Source of the DNA: Aliikangiella sp964411875 | Lineage (GTDB): Bacteria > Pseudomonadota > Gammaproteobacteria > Enterobacterales > Kangiellaceae | Direction: 5' to 3' | Length of the DNA stretch: 11,082 nt | Assembly: GCA_964411875.1 (NCBI GenBank) | Contig: CAYPMT010000084.1 | Coordinates: 1 to 11,082 of the forward strand | Shown here: positions 1 to 6,929 of the stretch, piece by piece | How positions within the stretch are numbered: position 1 is the first letter of the stretch | Layout: each line of letters opens with the position of its first letter | The notes under the pieces: model-generated | What the model was told of the DNA's origin: nothing | What the model saw: the letters and a program-made list of their open reading frames with translations, nothing else | The model's database searches: none | Program-made: the position numbers and the translations under genes

Positions 1-885
1 TTCACCCAAACAACTTATGGCCAAACAAAGCACAATGAAAAATCATCATATCGCTCACCTTACCAAATTATTGATGAATCGCCCTCATCTGATTGGCGAC
101 CACTTGATTTAAAAAACACACTATACATTCAACTAGCATCTGGCACTGTCGTTGTAGAACTTGCTCCCCAATTTGCTCCTGCTCATGTGTCTAATATTAA
201 AACCCTGATTAAAGAACATTTTTTTGATAACACAAACTTCTACCGAGTCGTTGATAACTTTGTTGCACAAGGAGGCCCAGGAGAAAACACTGAAAAAAAA
301 CCATTAAGAGCAAAGCTAACAATTCAAGGAGAAATGTTTTTTAAAACCAAATCCCCCTTAAACATTACTCCCCTGGGCGAATTTGATGGCTATGCGGATG
401 AAACCGGTTTTCTAAATGGATTTACTCTTGGGCGAACACAAGATAAACAAAAAAACTGGCTACTTCACTGCTATGGTGCTGTTGCTATGGGTCGTGATAA
501 TAATATTAACAGCGGCGGCACAGACTTTTATATTGTTATCGGTCAAGCTCAACGCTATCTCGATCGTAATACAACTGTGTTTGGACGAGTTATTACCGGT
601 ATGGAGCTATTGCAAAAGCTTGATAGAAGTTCAGATTTGCAAGGCCCTATTGATATGACCAACAAAAATCAAATACTCAGCATTAAAATTGCCGATGACT
701 TAAAACCCAAAGAAATTATTCCTATAGAAGTGATGAAAACAGATTCTAGCTCTTTTAAAGCGCTCATTGAATCAAGAAAAAACCGTTTGGAAAGCTGGTT
801 TATATATGCTCATGACTATATCGATGCTTGCTCAGTAAGCGTTCCAAGCAGACTAATTGGCAACAACAATAAATCATTTAAATAA
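1..885 (+). CDS. Cyclophilin-type peptidyl-prolyl cis-trans isomerase, 5'-truncated by window edge
   Basis: The reading frame is open from the first base to TAA at 883-885, so 294 C-terminal residues are visible and the true start is off the left edge; the internal GTG at 187 lies inside the conserved fold and is not the start. The visible part opens with a short linker, then the cyclophilin core: a strand followed by the APAHVSNIK helix region, FYRVVDNFVAQGG (the family's FxRV..FxxQGG with the catalytic Arg), GAVAMGR, SGGTDFYI (usually S..SQFFI) and TVFGRVITGMELL. Cyclophilins isomerise Xaa-Pro bonds. After the domain there is a tail of about 65 residues containing SRKNRLESWF and YIDACSVSVPSR; I recall similar tails in exported proteobacterial isomerases. 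A periplasmic location is inferred, because the signal-peptide region is not visible. No strong terminator follows, only a 5-bp ACTCA/TGAGT inverted repeat at 885-898. Confidence 0.88.
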   Translation, partial: FTQTTYGQTKHNEKSSYRSPYQIIDESPSSDWRPLDLKNTLYIQLASGTVVVELAPQFAPAHVSNIKTLIKEHFFDNTNFYRVVDNFVAQGGPGENTEKKPLRAKLTIQGEMFFKTKSPLNITPLGEFDGYADETGFLNGFTLGRTQDKQKNWLLHCYGAVAMGRDNNINSGGTDFYIVIGQAQRYLDRNTTVFGRVITGMELLQKLDRSSDLQGPIDMTNKNQILSIKIADDLKPKEIIPIEVMKTDSSSFKALIESRKNRLESWFIYAHDYIDACSVSVPSRLIGNNNKSFK

Positions 886-928
886 CTCACCGATGAGTAA
901 TCCGCTTTTATCGAAAAAAGTTAAACGC

Positions 929-1183
929 TTATTTAGTGAATGACGTTAAAGGTAATAGGATTACTTTTGAATTTCTATTATCGACAAGTTTCAACCCTTC
1001 TAATTGGCTAATTGTTTCGTTAAGCTCATCTTTAGATATCACTAAAGCAGCACCTGATGTTACTTCAGTCTTTGAATACAGTTCTGAAATAATTAATGGC
1101 AACAAATTTGCCACAAAAACAAAACTAACCAACTTAAGCCCTAATAAAAACACAAACCAATCGTTTAAAAATTTATTATCCAC
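929..1183 (-). CDS. Small putative membrane protein, unknown function
   Basis: This 84-residue frame starts with GTG at 1183; an in-frame stop lies only a few codons upstream, so it cannot extend far. It has no good ribosome binding site. Residues about 10-35 form one hydrophobic stretch (FVFLLGLKLVSFVFVANLL and following) suited to a membrane helix, then a polar tail with a short helix-like ISKDELNETISQLEGLKLV segment. It follows the ACC-deaminase-family gene on the same strand with a 129-bp gap that contains a perfect TTGACA. An 87-codon frame overlaps on the plus strand (936-1199), but its Ser/Asn/Thr-rich composition looks like the shadow of this one. I do not recognise a family. Either frame could be non-coding; this one is the better candidate. 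Confidence 0.42.
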   Translation of the reverse strand: MDNKFLNDWFVFLLGLKLVSFVFVANLLPLIISELYSKTEVTSGAALVISKDELNETISQLEGLKLVDNRNSKVILLPLTSFTK

Positions 1184-1221
1184 GATAGTTGCTCACTGAG
1201 CGATTTTTCCAGTTGGGAGAA

Positions 1222-1252
1222 TATAAAGCATCCTAAGGTTAATTTATGTCAA
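1222..1252 (-). promoter_or_regulatory. Possible promoter for the small membrane protein gene
   Basis: On the minus strand a perfect -35 TTGACA (1247-1252) is followed by TTTATATT-type sequence around 1220-1227. The best -10 choice, TTTATA, needs a 19-bp spacer, and TATATT would need 21, so the spacing is poor. It lies about 40 bases upstream of the GTG at 1183, which gives mild support to that gene. Confidence 0.3.
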
Positions 1253-1261
1253 CTCGATTAC

Positions 1262-1278
1262 AAAAACTCAATGTTTTT
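1262..1278 (-). terminator. Weak terminator-like hairpin after the ACC-deaminase-family gene
   Basis: AAAAAC (1262-1267) and GTTTTT (1273-1278) form a 6-bp stem around a 5-base loop, about 35 bases past the stop codon at 1313. The stem is almost all A-T and the T-run is part of the stem, so it could end transcripts in either direction but is weak. Confidence 0.3.
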
Positions 1279-1312
1279 CAGTTATATTGCGATATCTATA
1301 GCATTTAGACGC

Positions 1313-2245
1313 TTATAGTGTTGGGGAAAATGTTCTGCTTCCTTGCAAACCACCACAATGAATCAACAAAATACGGCTCCCCTTCTTAAAATAGTTTTGT
1401 TTAATTAAATCCATAACAGCAAAAAAAGACTTTCCACTATATATCGGTTCAATTGGAACTGTGGAAATTTTCGAAAAAAGCCTCATAAAATCAGATAATT
1501 GCTGATTGGTTTTAGCATAACCACCAAACTCATAACCTTCAATTAGATGCGGCATAGTTAAGGATAGTTGTAATGATTCAATATTTCTTTTAATTTGCAA
1601 AGCATTATATAAAACGGGGATACCGATAACCTGCGTCTTCAAAGAAAGTGTTGATACTGCGCTAGCATATCCAGCTAAACTTGTTCCAGTTGCACTGGCA
1701 ACCACAAGAGAATCATAAGTCTTTGATAGCTCTGCAAAAGTTTCAGCTATACCTTTTACTGCCAGATAATTGTAGCCTCCCTCAGGTAACCAAAAAGTAT
1801 CTTTATTTAAATCCGGTCGCATGTCTCGTATTTGTTTAAACGATTGCTTATCTAGATAAACGATATTCGTTCCCCATCTTTTTATATCTTCTAACATGGG
1901 GGTTGATGTTTGCTCTGGATAGCCTCGTACAAACACTTTTGTTTTCCAGCCTAAAAGCATACAGGCATAGCTTAGTGAGTGTAAAAAGTTAGAATAACGC
2001 CCTCCCATACTAGCAATTGAGCGATAGCCTTTGGCCTCAATATCTAATAATAAGTATTTGAGCTTGCGCCATTTATTCCCTGATAAAATCGGGTGCAATA
2101 GGTCATCACGCTTAACATAAAGCGCTAGTTGATGGCTTAAAACTTTTTTCCTAAGAAAATGATCACCAACTTGTTCAACGTTTATAAGCTGAACAGGAGA
2201 ATGCCCTAATAAACTAAATAAGTGAGATACTCGATTAACGCGCAT
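1313..2245 (-). CDS. PLP-dependent 1-aminocyclopropane-1-carboxylate deaminase / D-cysteine desulfhydrase family protein
   Basis: A 310-residue member of the tryptophan-synthase-beta (fold type II) PLP enzymes. KRDDLLHPILSGNKWRKLKY contains the SGNK motif, making Lys58 the expected PLP Schiff-base lysine. Further family landmarks are GGRYSNFLHS (81-90, substrate-binding Ser/Asn), ATGTSLAG (185-192, phosphate-binding loop), YSGK (269-272) and HCGGLQG (296-302; HTGG in most relatives). Known relatives deaminate ACC to 2-oxobutyrate and ammonia or split D-cysteine to pyruvate, sulfide and ammonia. Sequence alone does not decide the substrate, and many members of this length are uncharacterised. 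The ATG at 2245 has no clear Shine-Dalgarno but sits 29 bases downstream of a perfect TATAAT. The preceding gene on the strand ends 97 bp away, so this gene may have its own promoter. Confidence 0.88.
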   Translation of the reverse strand: MRVNRVSHLFSLLGHSPVQLINVEQVGDHFLRKKVLSHQLALYVKRDDLLHPILSGNKWRKLKYLLLDIEAKGYRSIASMGGRYSNFLHSLSYACMLLGWKTKVFVRGYPEQTSTPMLEDIKRWGTNIVYLDKQSFKQIRDMRPDLNKDTFWLPEGGYNYLAVKGIAETFAELSKTYDSLVVASATGTSLAGYASAVSTLSLKTQVIGIPVLYNALQIKRNIESLQLSLTMPHLIEGYEFGGYAKTNQQLSDFMRLFSKISTVPIEPIYSGKSFFAVMDLIKQNYFKKGSRILLIHCGGLQGSRTFSPTL

Positions 2246-2274
2246 AAAAAAATCGACCCAATAGAATTGACTCG

Positions 2275-2280
2275 ATTATA
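2275..2280 (-). promoter_or_regulatory. -10 element upstream of the ACC-deaminase-family gene
   Basis: A perfect TATAAT lies on the minus strand, 29 bases before the ATG at 2245. The -35 position (TGTGCT with a 17-bp spacer) is poor and there is no extended -10 TG, so only the -10 hexamer supports this. Confidence 0.35.
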
Positions 2281-2342
2281 CTATTTCTTCATTTTTTAGC
2301 ACACTAAAGGCTTTTAGAACAATGAAATTAGAGAGCTATACC

Positions 2343-2561
2343 TTACTCATTAACAACCTTTTGAGAGGTTACAAACCATGAACTATCTGCTCTTCGACGG
2401 TCATCAGTAGGTGTTCTTCTATCTAAACCACAGTTCCTTAAAAGTCTAGCAACTCGTTGGCTTTGTTGTAAACGGCGCCTATCCATCCGTCGCTCTGGAC
2501 CAATATAAACTGAATCAGTATTTAACACTGCAAAATCAGATTTAGGCTTATTACTACTCAC
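2343..2561 (-). CDS. Small arginine-rich hypothetical protein with ERR/DRR motifs
   Basis: A short basic protein of 72 residues from GTG at 2561, or 77 from an upstream GTG at 2576. I prefer 2561 because GAGG at 2571-2574 lies 9 bases before it, while the 2576 start has no ribosome binding site. The middle holds closely spaced arginine motifs: GPERRMDRRR, then CGLDRRTPTDDRRR. The remainder is polar and there is no membrane segment. Small proteins with repeated DRR motifs are common hypotheticals in marine gammaproteobacteria. The charge pattern could suit nucleic-acid or acidic-ligand contact, but no function is known to me. It lies between the csrD-like gene and the ACC-deaminase-family gene on the same strand and has its own good promoter candidate at 2627-2654. 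Confidence 0.6.
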   Translation of the reverse strand: MSSNKPKSDFAVLNTDSVYIGPERRMDRRRLQQSQRVARLLRNCGLDRRTPTDDRRRADSSWFVTSQKVVNE

Positions 2562-2626
2562 TACTCTAATCCTCACTAAGAGAAATAGCCCGAACTAAAC
2601 CAGGCATTCCTACGCCACATACACAA

Positions 2627-2654
2627 AGTATAGTATAGGATTTCCATTAATCAA
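2627..2654 (-). promoter_or_regulatory. Sigma70-type promoter for the small DRR protein gene
   Basis: On the minus strand, -35 TTGATT (2649-2654) and -10 TATACT (2627-2632) are separated by 16 bp, matching consensus at 4/6 and 5/6. A second overlapping TATACT at 2632-2637 offers an alternative -10. The predicted leader is about 60 bases to the GTG at 2561. Confidence 0.45.
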
Positions 2655-2741
2655 CCACATATATGGATAACTGAAAACTTTCAAATGACCAGTCACTCAA
2701 GAAGGATGCTATTATCTCATAAAGAGACACTTAGTCAACTC

Positions 2742-2810
2742 ATGCTGATGCCTAATTGATGTCATATCAGTGACAAGAAAATAAGCCGATTATGCTGACG
2801 TCTAATTTAT
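2742..2810. repeat. Imperfect 19-bp direct repeat, 50-bp period
   Basis: ATGCTGATGCCTAATTGAT (2742-2760) recurs as ATGCTGACGTCTAATTTAT (2792-2810), with 16 of 19 bases identical and starts exactly 50 bp apart. It lies in the gap between csrD and the small DRR gene. It could be a tandem duplication remnant or paired binding sites. Confidence 0.5.
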
Positions 2811-2812
2811 TG

Positions 2813-2827
2813 AAAAAGCGGCTTTTT
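2813..2827 (-). terminator. Small hairpin at the 3' end of the csrD-like gene
   Basis: AAAAAG (2813-2818) and CTTTTT (2822-2827) form a 6-bp stem with a 3-base loop that overlaps the csrD stop codon (2826-2828). The minus-strand copy ends in five Ts, a terminator-like shape, but the stem is short and A-T rich. Confidence 0.4.
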
Positions 2828-4739
2828 ATTCTCTTTGCTTTAGATGAGATTCGACTTGGCACAATCGCTCAGGCTCGGAAAAATAGTACCCTTGTGCTGC
2901 AATAATCCCTGCCTCTCTTAAATAAATGGCATCAACTTCATTTTCAACCCCCTCGGCAAAGACATCAATACTTTTACCTTGTAAATTGATTAGTAACATT
3001 TTTAATAGTTGTTGGTGTGAATAGGAAGAGTGAATATTACTAACAATACGTCGATCAATTTTTACTTGTTTAATAGGCAAGGAGCCAACATAGCTCATAT
3101 CCTCTTCAGGAGAACCAAACTTTTCAATACTCCAATGAGCGCCCAGCTCAACCACTCGATTAAATATGGGATGAAGTTGTTCAAGATGCCTTGCCACATC
3201 ACTTTCCTTTAATTCAAAAAATAGGTGCTGGCAAATACTAGGGAATTGGCTGAGTTTATCGATAAGCCAGTCAGCAAAGTCTTTTTCTAATAAGCTCGTT
3301 ATAAATAAATTAATGGTAACGTATTGATTAGCTATACCAACCTCATTCGCAGAGCAATGATTAATCACACCTTCAATGACTTGTCGATCAAATTGACTTG
3401 CCAAACCACAATTTAATGCCATAGGTAAAAACATATCCGCAGTGAAAACATCTTTTCCATCTTTAATTCTTGCTAGTATCTCTTGATGTTCCTTTTCGCT
3501 ATCATGAAAATAATGAATTCTCTGACCATGAAGTTGTACTGTTCTTCGGTCAAGTATCTGCTGTAAAAAGCTACGCCACTTTAAGTGACCTCTTACTTTT
3601 GATTTTGATAATCCCTCACCATACATAAACCAAGTGTTGCCACTTTGTAATTCTGCATTACGCAAAGCCATATCAGCTTCCGCCAAGACTTTAAAATAAT
3701 CAAATCCCTGCTTATAAGCAGAAATACCAATAGCAATAAAGTTCTCTCTCACTTGGTTTTGGTCAAAAAAACTTTTTTCCAATTGATTAATCAACTTTTT
3801 ACAAAAAACATCAACATTTTCTCGCGTTAGATTAGGTAGCAATAAACCAAAATCATTATTTCTTAGACGAGCCACCAAGGCATTAGGATAATCTAAAATA
3901 TAGCTTTTAAGTAGAATGGCAAGCGATTGAAAATTAACTTCGTTAACCTCTCTGTCATCCTGTTGAACAAAAGAGAGCAGCATCATTAAACCTGACTCAG
4001 GCTCATTTTTGTTATGCAAACGAACCTCAAATTCAGCTTTAAAAAATAACTGATTGCCCAAACGACTACTCTCATCAACATAGGAATCCCGCCGAATCTG
4101 CTCGGTCAGTAAAGTTTTATCTTTAAGCAGCTGATGCTTCTCTAATATGAGTTGTGCTAATGCCTGACTGGTAGCACTAGAAAAATTATCCGATGACAAA
4201 ATATTTGACTCATGACTACTCTCTAAAATATATTTCGCATAGGTCTCTTGACGATATACCCAACCAAATAATAAATAACAAATTAATAAAACACCTAAAA
4301 CGAGTAATAAGGCCAACACTAAACTTGTCACATCAAAGTAGTTTGATACTGAAAAGTCAGAATTAAAATATAGGTTTAATTGAATTAATTGATTATTGGC
4401 AGACTTAAAATAGATTGATTGATAATCTTTACCGATATATTGCTCAAGAGAGGAATGCTCACTTTGCGCTAAAACTTGATCATCATTACCCAATAAGAAC
4501 CAGGCATCAATTTTCGCAAATCCTTTTAATTGAGATGATAAGGTTGAAAGTTGATTGGGAGAAAGGCTTGTTCGATTTTTCCCAAAAAAATCAATTTGTG
4601 AAACAATTGTCGACTGTATTTCTGACTGCTTCTCAAAAAACTTAATATGATTAATGTGATATAAGAACGCTAAAAGCCAAGTAAAACCGACTATCAGAAA
4701 AATTAAAGCAACAGTAAAAATTTTAATCTTACGAGTCAT
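2826..4739 (-). CDS. csrD: CsrD/MshH-like protein with degenerate GGDEF and EAL domains (RNase E specificity factor family)
   Basis: 637 residues, close to E. coli CsrD (646). Two membrane helices (about 8-28 and 139-161) bracket a periplasmic segment of about 110 residues; a GGDEF-like domain (about 215-375) and an EAL-like domain (about 385-630) follow. The active-site motifs are changed: GGDEF reads RNNDF (293-297; HRSDF in CsrD), EAL reads EIL (420-422), and the metal-binding DDFG reads EKFG (539-542). Some EAL residues remain (Asn477, Glu509, Lys560, Glu596, QGY 616-618). FLPMALNCGLASQFDRQV closely resembles the matching CsrD segment. In E. coli, CsrD does not turn over cyclic-di-GMP but targets CsrB/C RNAs to RNase E. 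A degradative role in Csr regulation is therefore inferred and diguanylate cyclase activity is unlikely. The gene follows ssb, as mshH does in Vibrio. The ATG at 4739 has only a weak GGTACGG upstream. Confidence 0.85.
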   Translation of the reverse strand: MTRKIKIFTVALIFLIVGFTWLLAFLYHINHIKFFEKQSEIQSTIVSQIDFFGKNRTSLSPNQLSTLSSQLKGFAKIDAWFLLGNDDQVLAQSEHSSLEQYIGKDYQSIYFKSANNQLIQLNLYFNSDFSVSNYFDVTSLVLALLLVLGVLLICYLLFGWVYRQETYAKYILESSHESNILSSDNFSSATSQALAQLILEKHQLLKDKTLLTEQIRRDSYVDESSRLGNQLFFKAEFEVRLHNKNEPESGLMMLLSFVQQDDREVNEVNFQSLAILLKSYILDYPNALVARLRNNDFGLLLPNLTRENVDVFCKKLINQLEKSFFDQNQVRENFIAIGISAYKQGFDYFKVLAEADMALRNAELQSGNTWFMYGEGLSKSKVRGHLKWRSFLQQILDRRTVQLHGQRIHYFHDSEKEHQEILARIKDGKDVFTADMFLPMALNCGLASQFDRQVIEGVINHCSANEVGIANQYVTINLFITSLLEKDFADWLIDKLSQFPSICQHLFFELKESDVARHLEQLHPIFNRVVELGAHWSIEKFGSPEEDMSYVGSLPIKQVKIDRRIVSNIHSSYSHQQLLKMLLINLQGKSIDVFAEGVENEVDAIYLREAGIIAAQGYYFSEPERLCQVESHLKQRE

Positions 4740-4832
4740 ACCGTACCAAAAATTGCGTCCAAGCTATATAAATTAGTCTAGACCCAAAATGACAGATGTC
4801 TAGCCAAAAACTAAATTTTTAATAACCTGAAA

Positions 4833-4868
4833 GCGCTAAGTCTTATCTACTGAAAAGCCCATTAGCGC
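4833..4868 (-). terminator. Inverted repeat downstream of ssb, possible terminator
   Basis: GCGCTAA (4833-4839) pairs perfectly with TTAGCGC (4862-4868) across a 22-base loop, starting 15 bases past the ssb stop. Only TTT follows on the minus strand, so it may be a weak terminator, a processing structure or a protein-binding site. Confidence 0.3.
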
Positions 4869-4882
4869 CTAATTAACAACAA

Positions 4883-5374
4883 TTAAAAGGGTATATCATC
4901 ATCAAAAGAATCATTAAAGCCGGCATTATCAGCTGGGGCTTGTCCTGCCGGAGCTGCTGCCGGTGCGGGTGCTTTATTCATACCACCGCCACCACTAGCC
5001 GGCGCGCCGCCAGCATCACCACCTCGGCCACCTAACATCTGCATAACGCCAGAAAAACCATCAACTACAACTTCTGTTGTATAACGATCTTGGCCTTGTT
5101 TATCCTGCCATTTACGCGTCTGTAATTTTCCCTCAATATAGATTTGAGAGCCTTTACGCAGGTATTCACCAGCAATTTCAGCTAATTTGCCAAACAAAGA
5201 AACCCGGTGCCACTCAGTTTTTTCTTGAGTTTGCCCGGTATTTTTATCTTTCCAGCTTTCGCTTGTTGCTAGACTCAGACCAGTAACAGCACTTCCATTA
5301 GCTGTATAACGAACTTCAGGATCTTGACCTAAATTTCCAACTAAAATGACTTTATTAACACCTCTAGTGGCCAT
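4883..5374 (-). CDS. ssb: Single-stranded DNA-binding protein SSB
   Basis: 163 residues, the usual size for a bacterial SSB. The N-terminal OB-fold (about 1-110) has the near-invariant RGVNKVILVGNLGQDPEVRY start, then TEWHRVSLFGKLAEIAGEYL, KGSQIYIEGKLQTRKW and QDRYTTEVVV, with the DNA-stacking Trp residues in place. A Gly/Ala/Pro-rich flexible linker (about 114-150) leads to the acidic tip DDDIPF (158-163), the docking peptide for repair and replication partners. As a homotetramer it coats single-stranded DNA in replication, recombination and repair. AGAGGAA (5382-5388) lies 7 bases before the ATG, a strong ribosome binding site. yajR ends 108 bp upstream on the same strand without a clear terminator between, so co-transcription is possible. 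I saw no LexA box (CTG-N10-CAG) upstream. Confidence 0.98.
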   Translation of the reverse strand: MATRGVNKVILVGNLGQDPEVRYTANGSAVTGLSLATSESWKDKNTGQTQEKTEWHRVSLFGKLAEIAGEYLRKGSQIYIEGKLQTRKWQDKQGQDRYTTEVVVDGFSGVMQMLGGRGGDAGGAPASGGGGMNKAPAPAAAPAGQAPADNAGFNDSFDDDIPF

Positions 5375-5381
5375 GGTATGA

Positions 5382-5388
5382 TTCCTCT
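5382..5388 (-). promoter_or_regulatory. Strong Shine-Dalgarno of ssb
   Basis: AGAGGAA on the minus strand, 7 bases before the ssb ATG. It is the clearest ribosome binding site among the leftward core genes and fixes the ssb start. Confidence 0.75.
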
Positions 5389-5482
5389 AAATAATTAAAA
5401 TCAATCTTTTTATAGCTAAATTTCTGTAAAGCTCTAGCTTACCTTCAATAACAACAATGTTAACCTGAACAGCACTTTTTAT

Positions 5483-6850
5483 CTAGCTCCGATATTTTTC
5501 TAAGCTACGTGGATCAAGCCGTTTTTTATCGACTTTTAAGTAAACAGCCCCGGCTTCTGGCAGAGCAATTGCCTCTAAAACACCTTCAATTGCTTTAATT
5601 TCAGTAACTAAAGACGGATATTTATCATTGGATATATCAGGCATGGTCATAGTATAGGAACTACTGGCTGGTGGATTACGCAAACCAAATAAACTCAAAG
5701 CCCAAAGCGCAGCCATAAAGAAACCGATTAAATAAACCCCGTCCGCACCTTTATTAGCCATAACAATCCCAGCAATAGGGCCTCCCAAAAATGCTCCCAT
5801 AAATTGACAGGTCGAATATACACCTAACGCCGTACCTTTAGCCGATAAAGGCGCAATCCTTGAAATCATTGAAGGCAATATTGCTTCAAGCAAGTTAAAG
5901 CCTGCAAAATAAATGACGATTAAACACCCCAGACCAATAATCGAAAAATGATAAAAACCAAGCGTAAACTGAACAGACGCGACAAACATAACCGCTAACA
6001 ACATAATTCTCACATGTTGACGCTTTTTTTCTGCATAAATCATCAAAGGCAACATAAATAAAACAGCAATAAACATAGTCAACAAATAAATCCAACTATG
6101 TGATGACAACTCAAAGTCTAATTCAACCAAACGACTCGGGAAAACCACAAAAAAGGCTGTTAATAAAAAGTGCAACATAAAAATACCCAGATTCAATCGA
6201 AATAACTGGCCATTTTTTAAAACCTCTGCAAAATGTTGACGACTGGCTACTGCATCTCGCTGAACAAATTGTTTTTGAGGGGTTGGTGTTAGGAAATGAA
6301 CCACAAAAATAGCCACTAAAGCTAACCCAGCGATTAACAAAAATAACCCTTGCAAACCTAAGCTTTCAGTAACAATCGGCCCAAGAACCATAGCAAAAGT
6401 AAAAGCAATACCAATACTAATTCCAATACTTGCCATTATCTTAGTCCGTTGTTCATCTCTCGATAAATCAGCAGCGAGTGCCATAACGGCACTTGCAATT
6501 GCGCCACAACCTTGTAACAAGCGCCCAGCAATCACACCATAAATATGATCACTAAATGCGGCCAATAAACTACCCAAAGCAAATAGAATTAGTCCAATAA
6601 TAATCACTGGCTTACGCCCAATGCGATCGGATAACCAACCAAAAGGAATTTGAAATAATGCTTGAGTTAAACCATAAGCACCTATAGCAAAACCGATCAA
6701 TGCTGGCGTGTAACCATTAAGTTCTTGACCAACTAAACTAAACACGGGCAATAACATAAACAACCCAAGCATTCTCAACGCAAAGACACTGCTTAACGTC
6801 AAAGCAGCCTTTCTCTCAGTTGCATTCATGCTAGATTGTTTTGTAGTCAT
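5483..6850 (-). CDS. yajR: YajR-type major facilitator superfamily transporter with C-terminal YAM domain
   Basis: 455 residues (E. coli YajR 454) with about twelve hydrophobic helices. The N-terminal half closely follows YajR: LRMLGLFMLLPVF, ALIGFAIGAYGLTQALFQIPFG, the MFS motif A GWLSDRIGRKP (71-81), GRLLQGCGAIASAVMALAADLSRDEQRTK and AMVLGPI. After the last helix, a soluble tail of about 45 residues (PSLVTEIKAIEGVLEAIALP ... VYLKVDK) matches the ferredoxin-like YAM domain that defines YajR. It is an inner-membrane, probably proton-coupled exporter of unknown substrate. The ATG at 6850 has only a weak ribosome binding site; Met8 (6829) is an alternative start. It is divergent from uvrA with 79 bp between start codons, and sits between uvrA and ssb, an arrangement also found in Pseudomonas. 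Confidence 0.92.
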   Translation of the reverse strand: MTTKQSSMNATERKAALTLSSVFALRMLGLFMLLPVFSLVGQELNGYTPALIGFAIGAYGLTQALFQIPFGWLSDRIGRKPVIIIGLILFALGSLLAAFSDHIYGVIAGRLLQGCGAIASAVMALAADLSRDEQRTKIMASIGISIGIAFTFAMVLGPIVTESLGLQGLFLLIAGLALVAIFVVHFLTPTPQKQFVQRDAVASRQHFAEVLKNGQLFRLNLGIFMLHFLLTAFFVVFPSRLVELDFELSSHSWIYLLTMFIAVLFMLPLMIYAEKKRQHVRIMLLAVMFVASVQFTLGFYHFSIIGLGCLIVIYFAGFNLLEAILPSMISRIAPLSAKGTALGVYSTCQFMGAFLGGPIAGIVMANKGADGVYLIGFFMAALWALSLFGLRNPPASSSYTMTMPDISNDKYPSLVTEIKAIEGVLEAIALPEAGAVYLKVDKKRLDPRSLEKYRS

Positions 6851-6857
6851 AAAGTCT

Positions 6858-6887
6858 TTGCTATTCGTAATAGTTAAACGTTATTAT
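6858..6887 (+). promoter_or_regulatory. Candidate uvrA promoter
   Basis: -35 TTGCTA (6858-6863) and -10 TATTAT (6882-6887), 18 bp apart, match consensus at 4/6 and 5/6. The predicted start is near 6894, about 36 bases before the uvrA ATG. I found no CTG-N10-CAG LexA box in 6851-6929, although E. coli uvrA is an SOS gene. Confidence 0.4.
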
Positions 6888-6911
6888 GCGGAGTTCACTT
6901 TTTATTGTCGG
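6883..6911 (-). promoter_or_regulatory. Candidate yajR promoter overlapping the uvrA promoter
   Basis: On the minus strand, CCGACA (6906-6911) and CATAAT (6883-6888) are 17 bp apart, with the -10 lying over the uvrA -10 on the other strand. A second perfect TATAAT (6913-6918) is upstream but has no good -35. Polymerase binding for the two genes may compete. Confidence 0.35.
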
Positions 6912-6929
6912 CATTATACAAGATTACCT

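Noticed and set aside
187..189. GTG as start of the cyclophilin gene
   Set aside because: The frame is open to the left edge and upstream residues (TLYIQLASGTVVVELAP) are conserved cyclophilin sequence.
936..1199. Plus-strand 87-codon frame opposite the small membrane protein
   Set aside because: Ser/Asn/Thr-rich composition without domain-like order and no Shine-Dalgarno; better explained as the antisense of the minus-strand frame.
2577..2825. Small RNA gene in the 249-bp gap between csrD and the DRR gene
   Set aside because: There is a promoter for the downstream gene and a direct repeat, but no convincing promoter plus terminator pair enclosing an RNA, and no repeated GGA loops as in CsrB-type RNAs.
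5375..5482. LexA/SOS box upstream of ssb
   Set aside because: Only isolated CTGT and ACAG pieces occur; none have the CTG-N10-CAG spacing.
6828..6929. 34-codon N-terminal extension of uvrA
   Set aside because: The added residues do not resemble UvrA, overlap the yajR start and contain the likely promoter; the ATG at 6930 gives the standard N-terminus.
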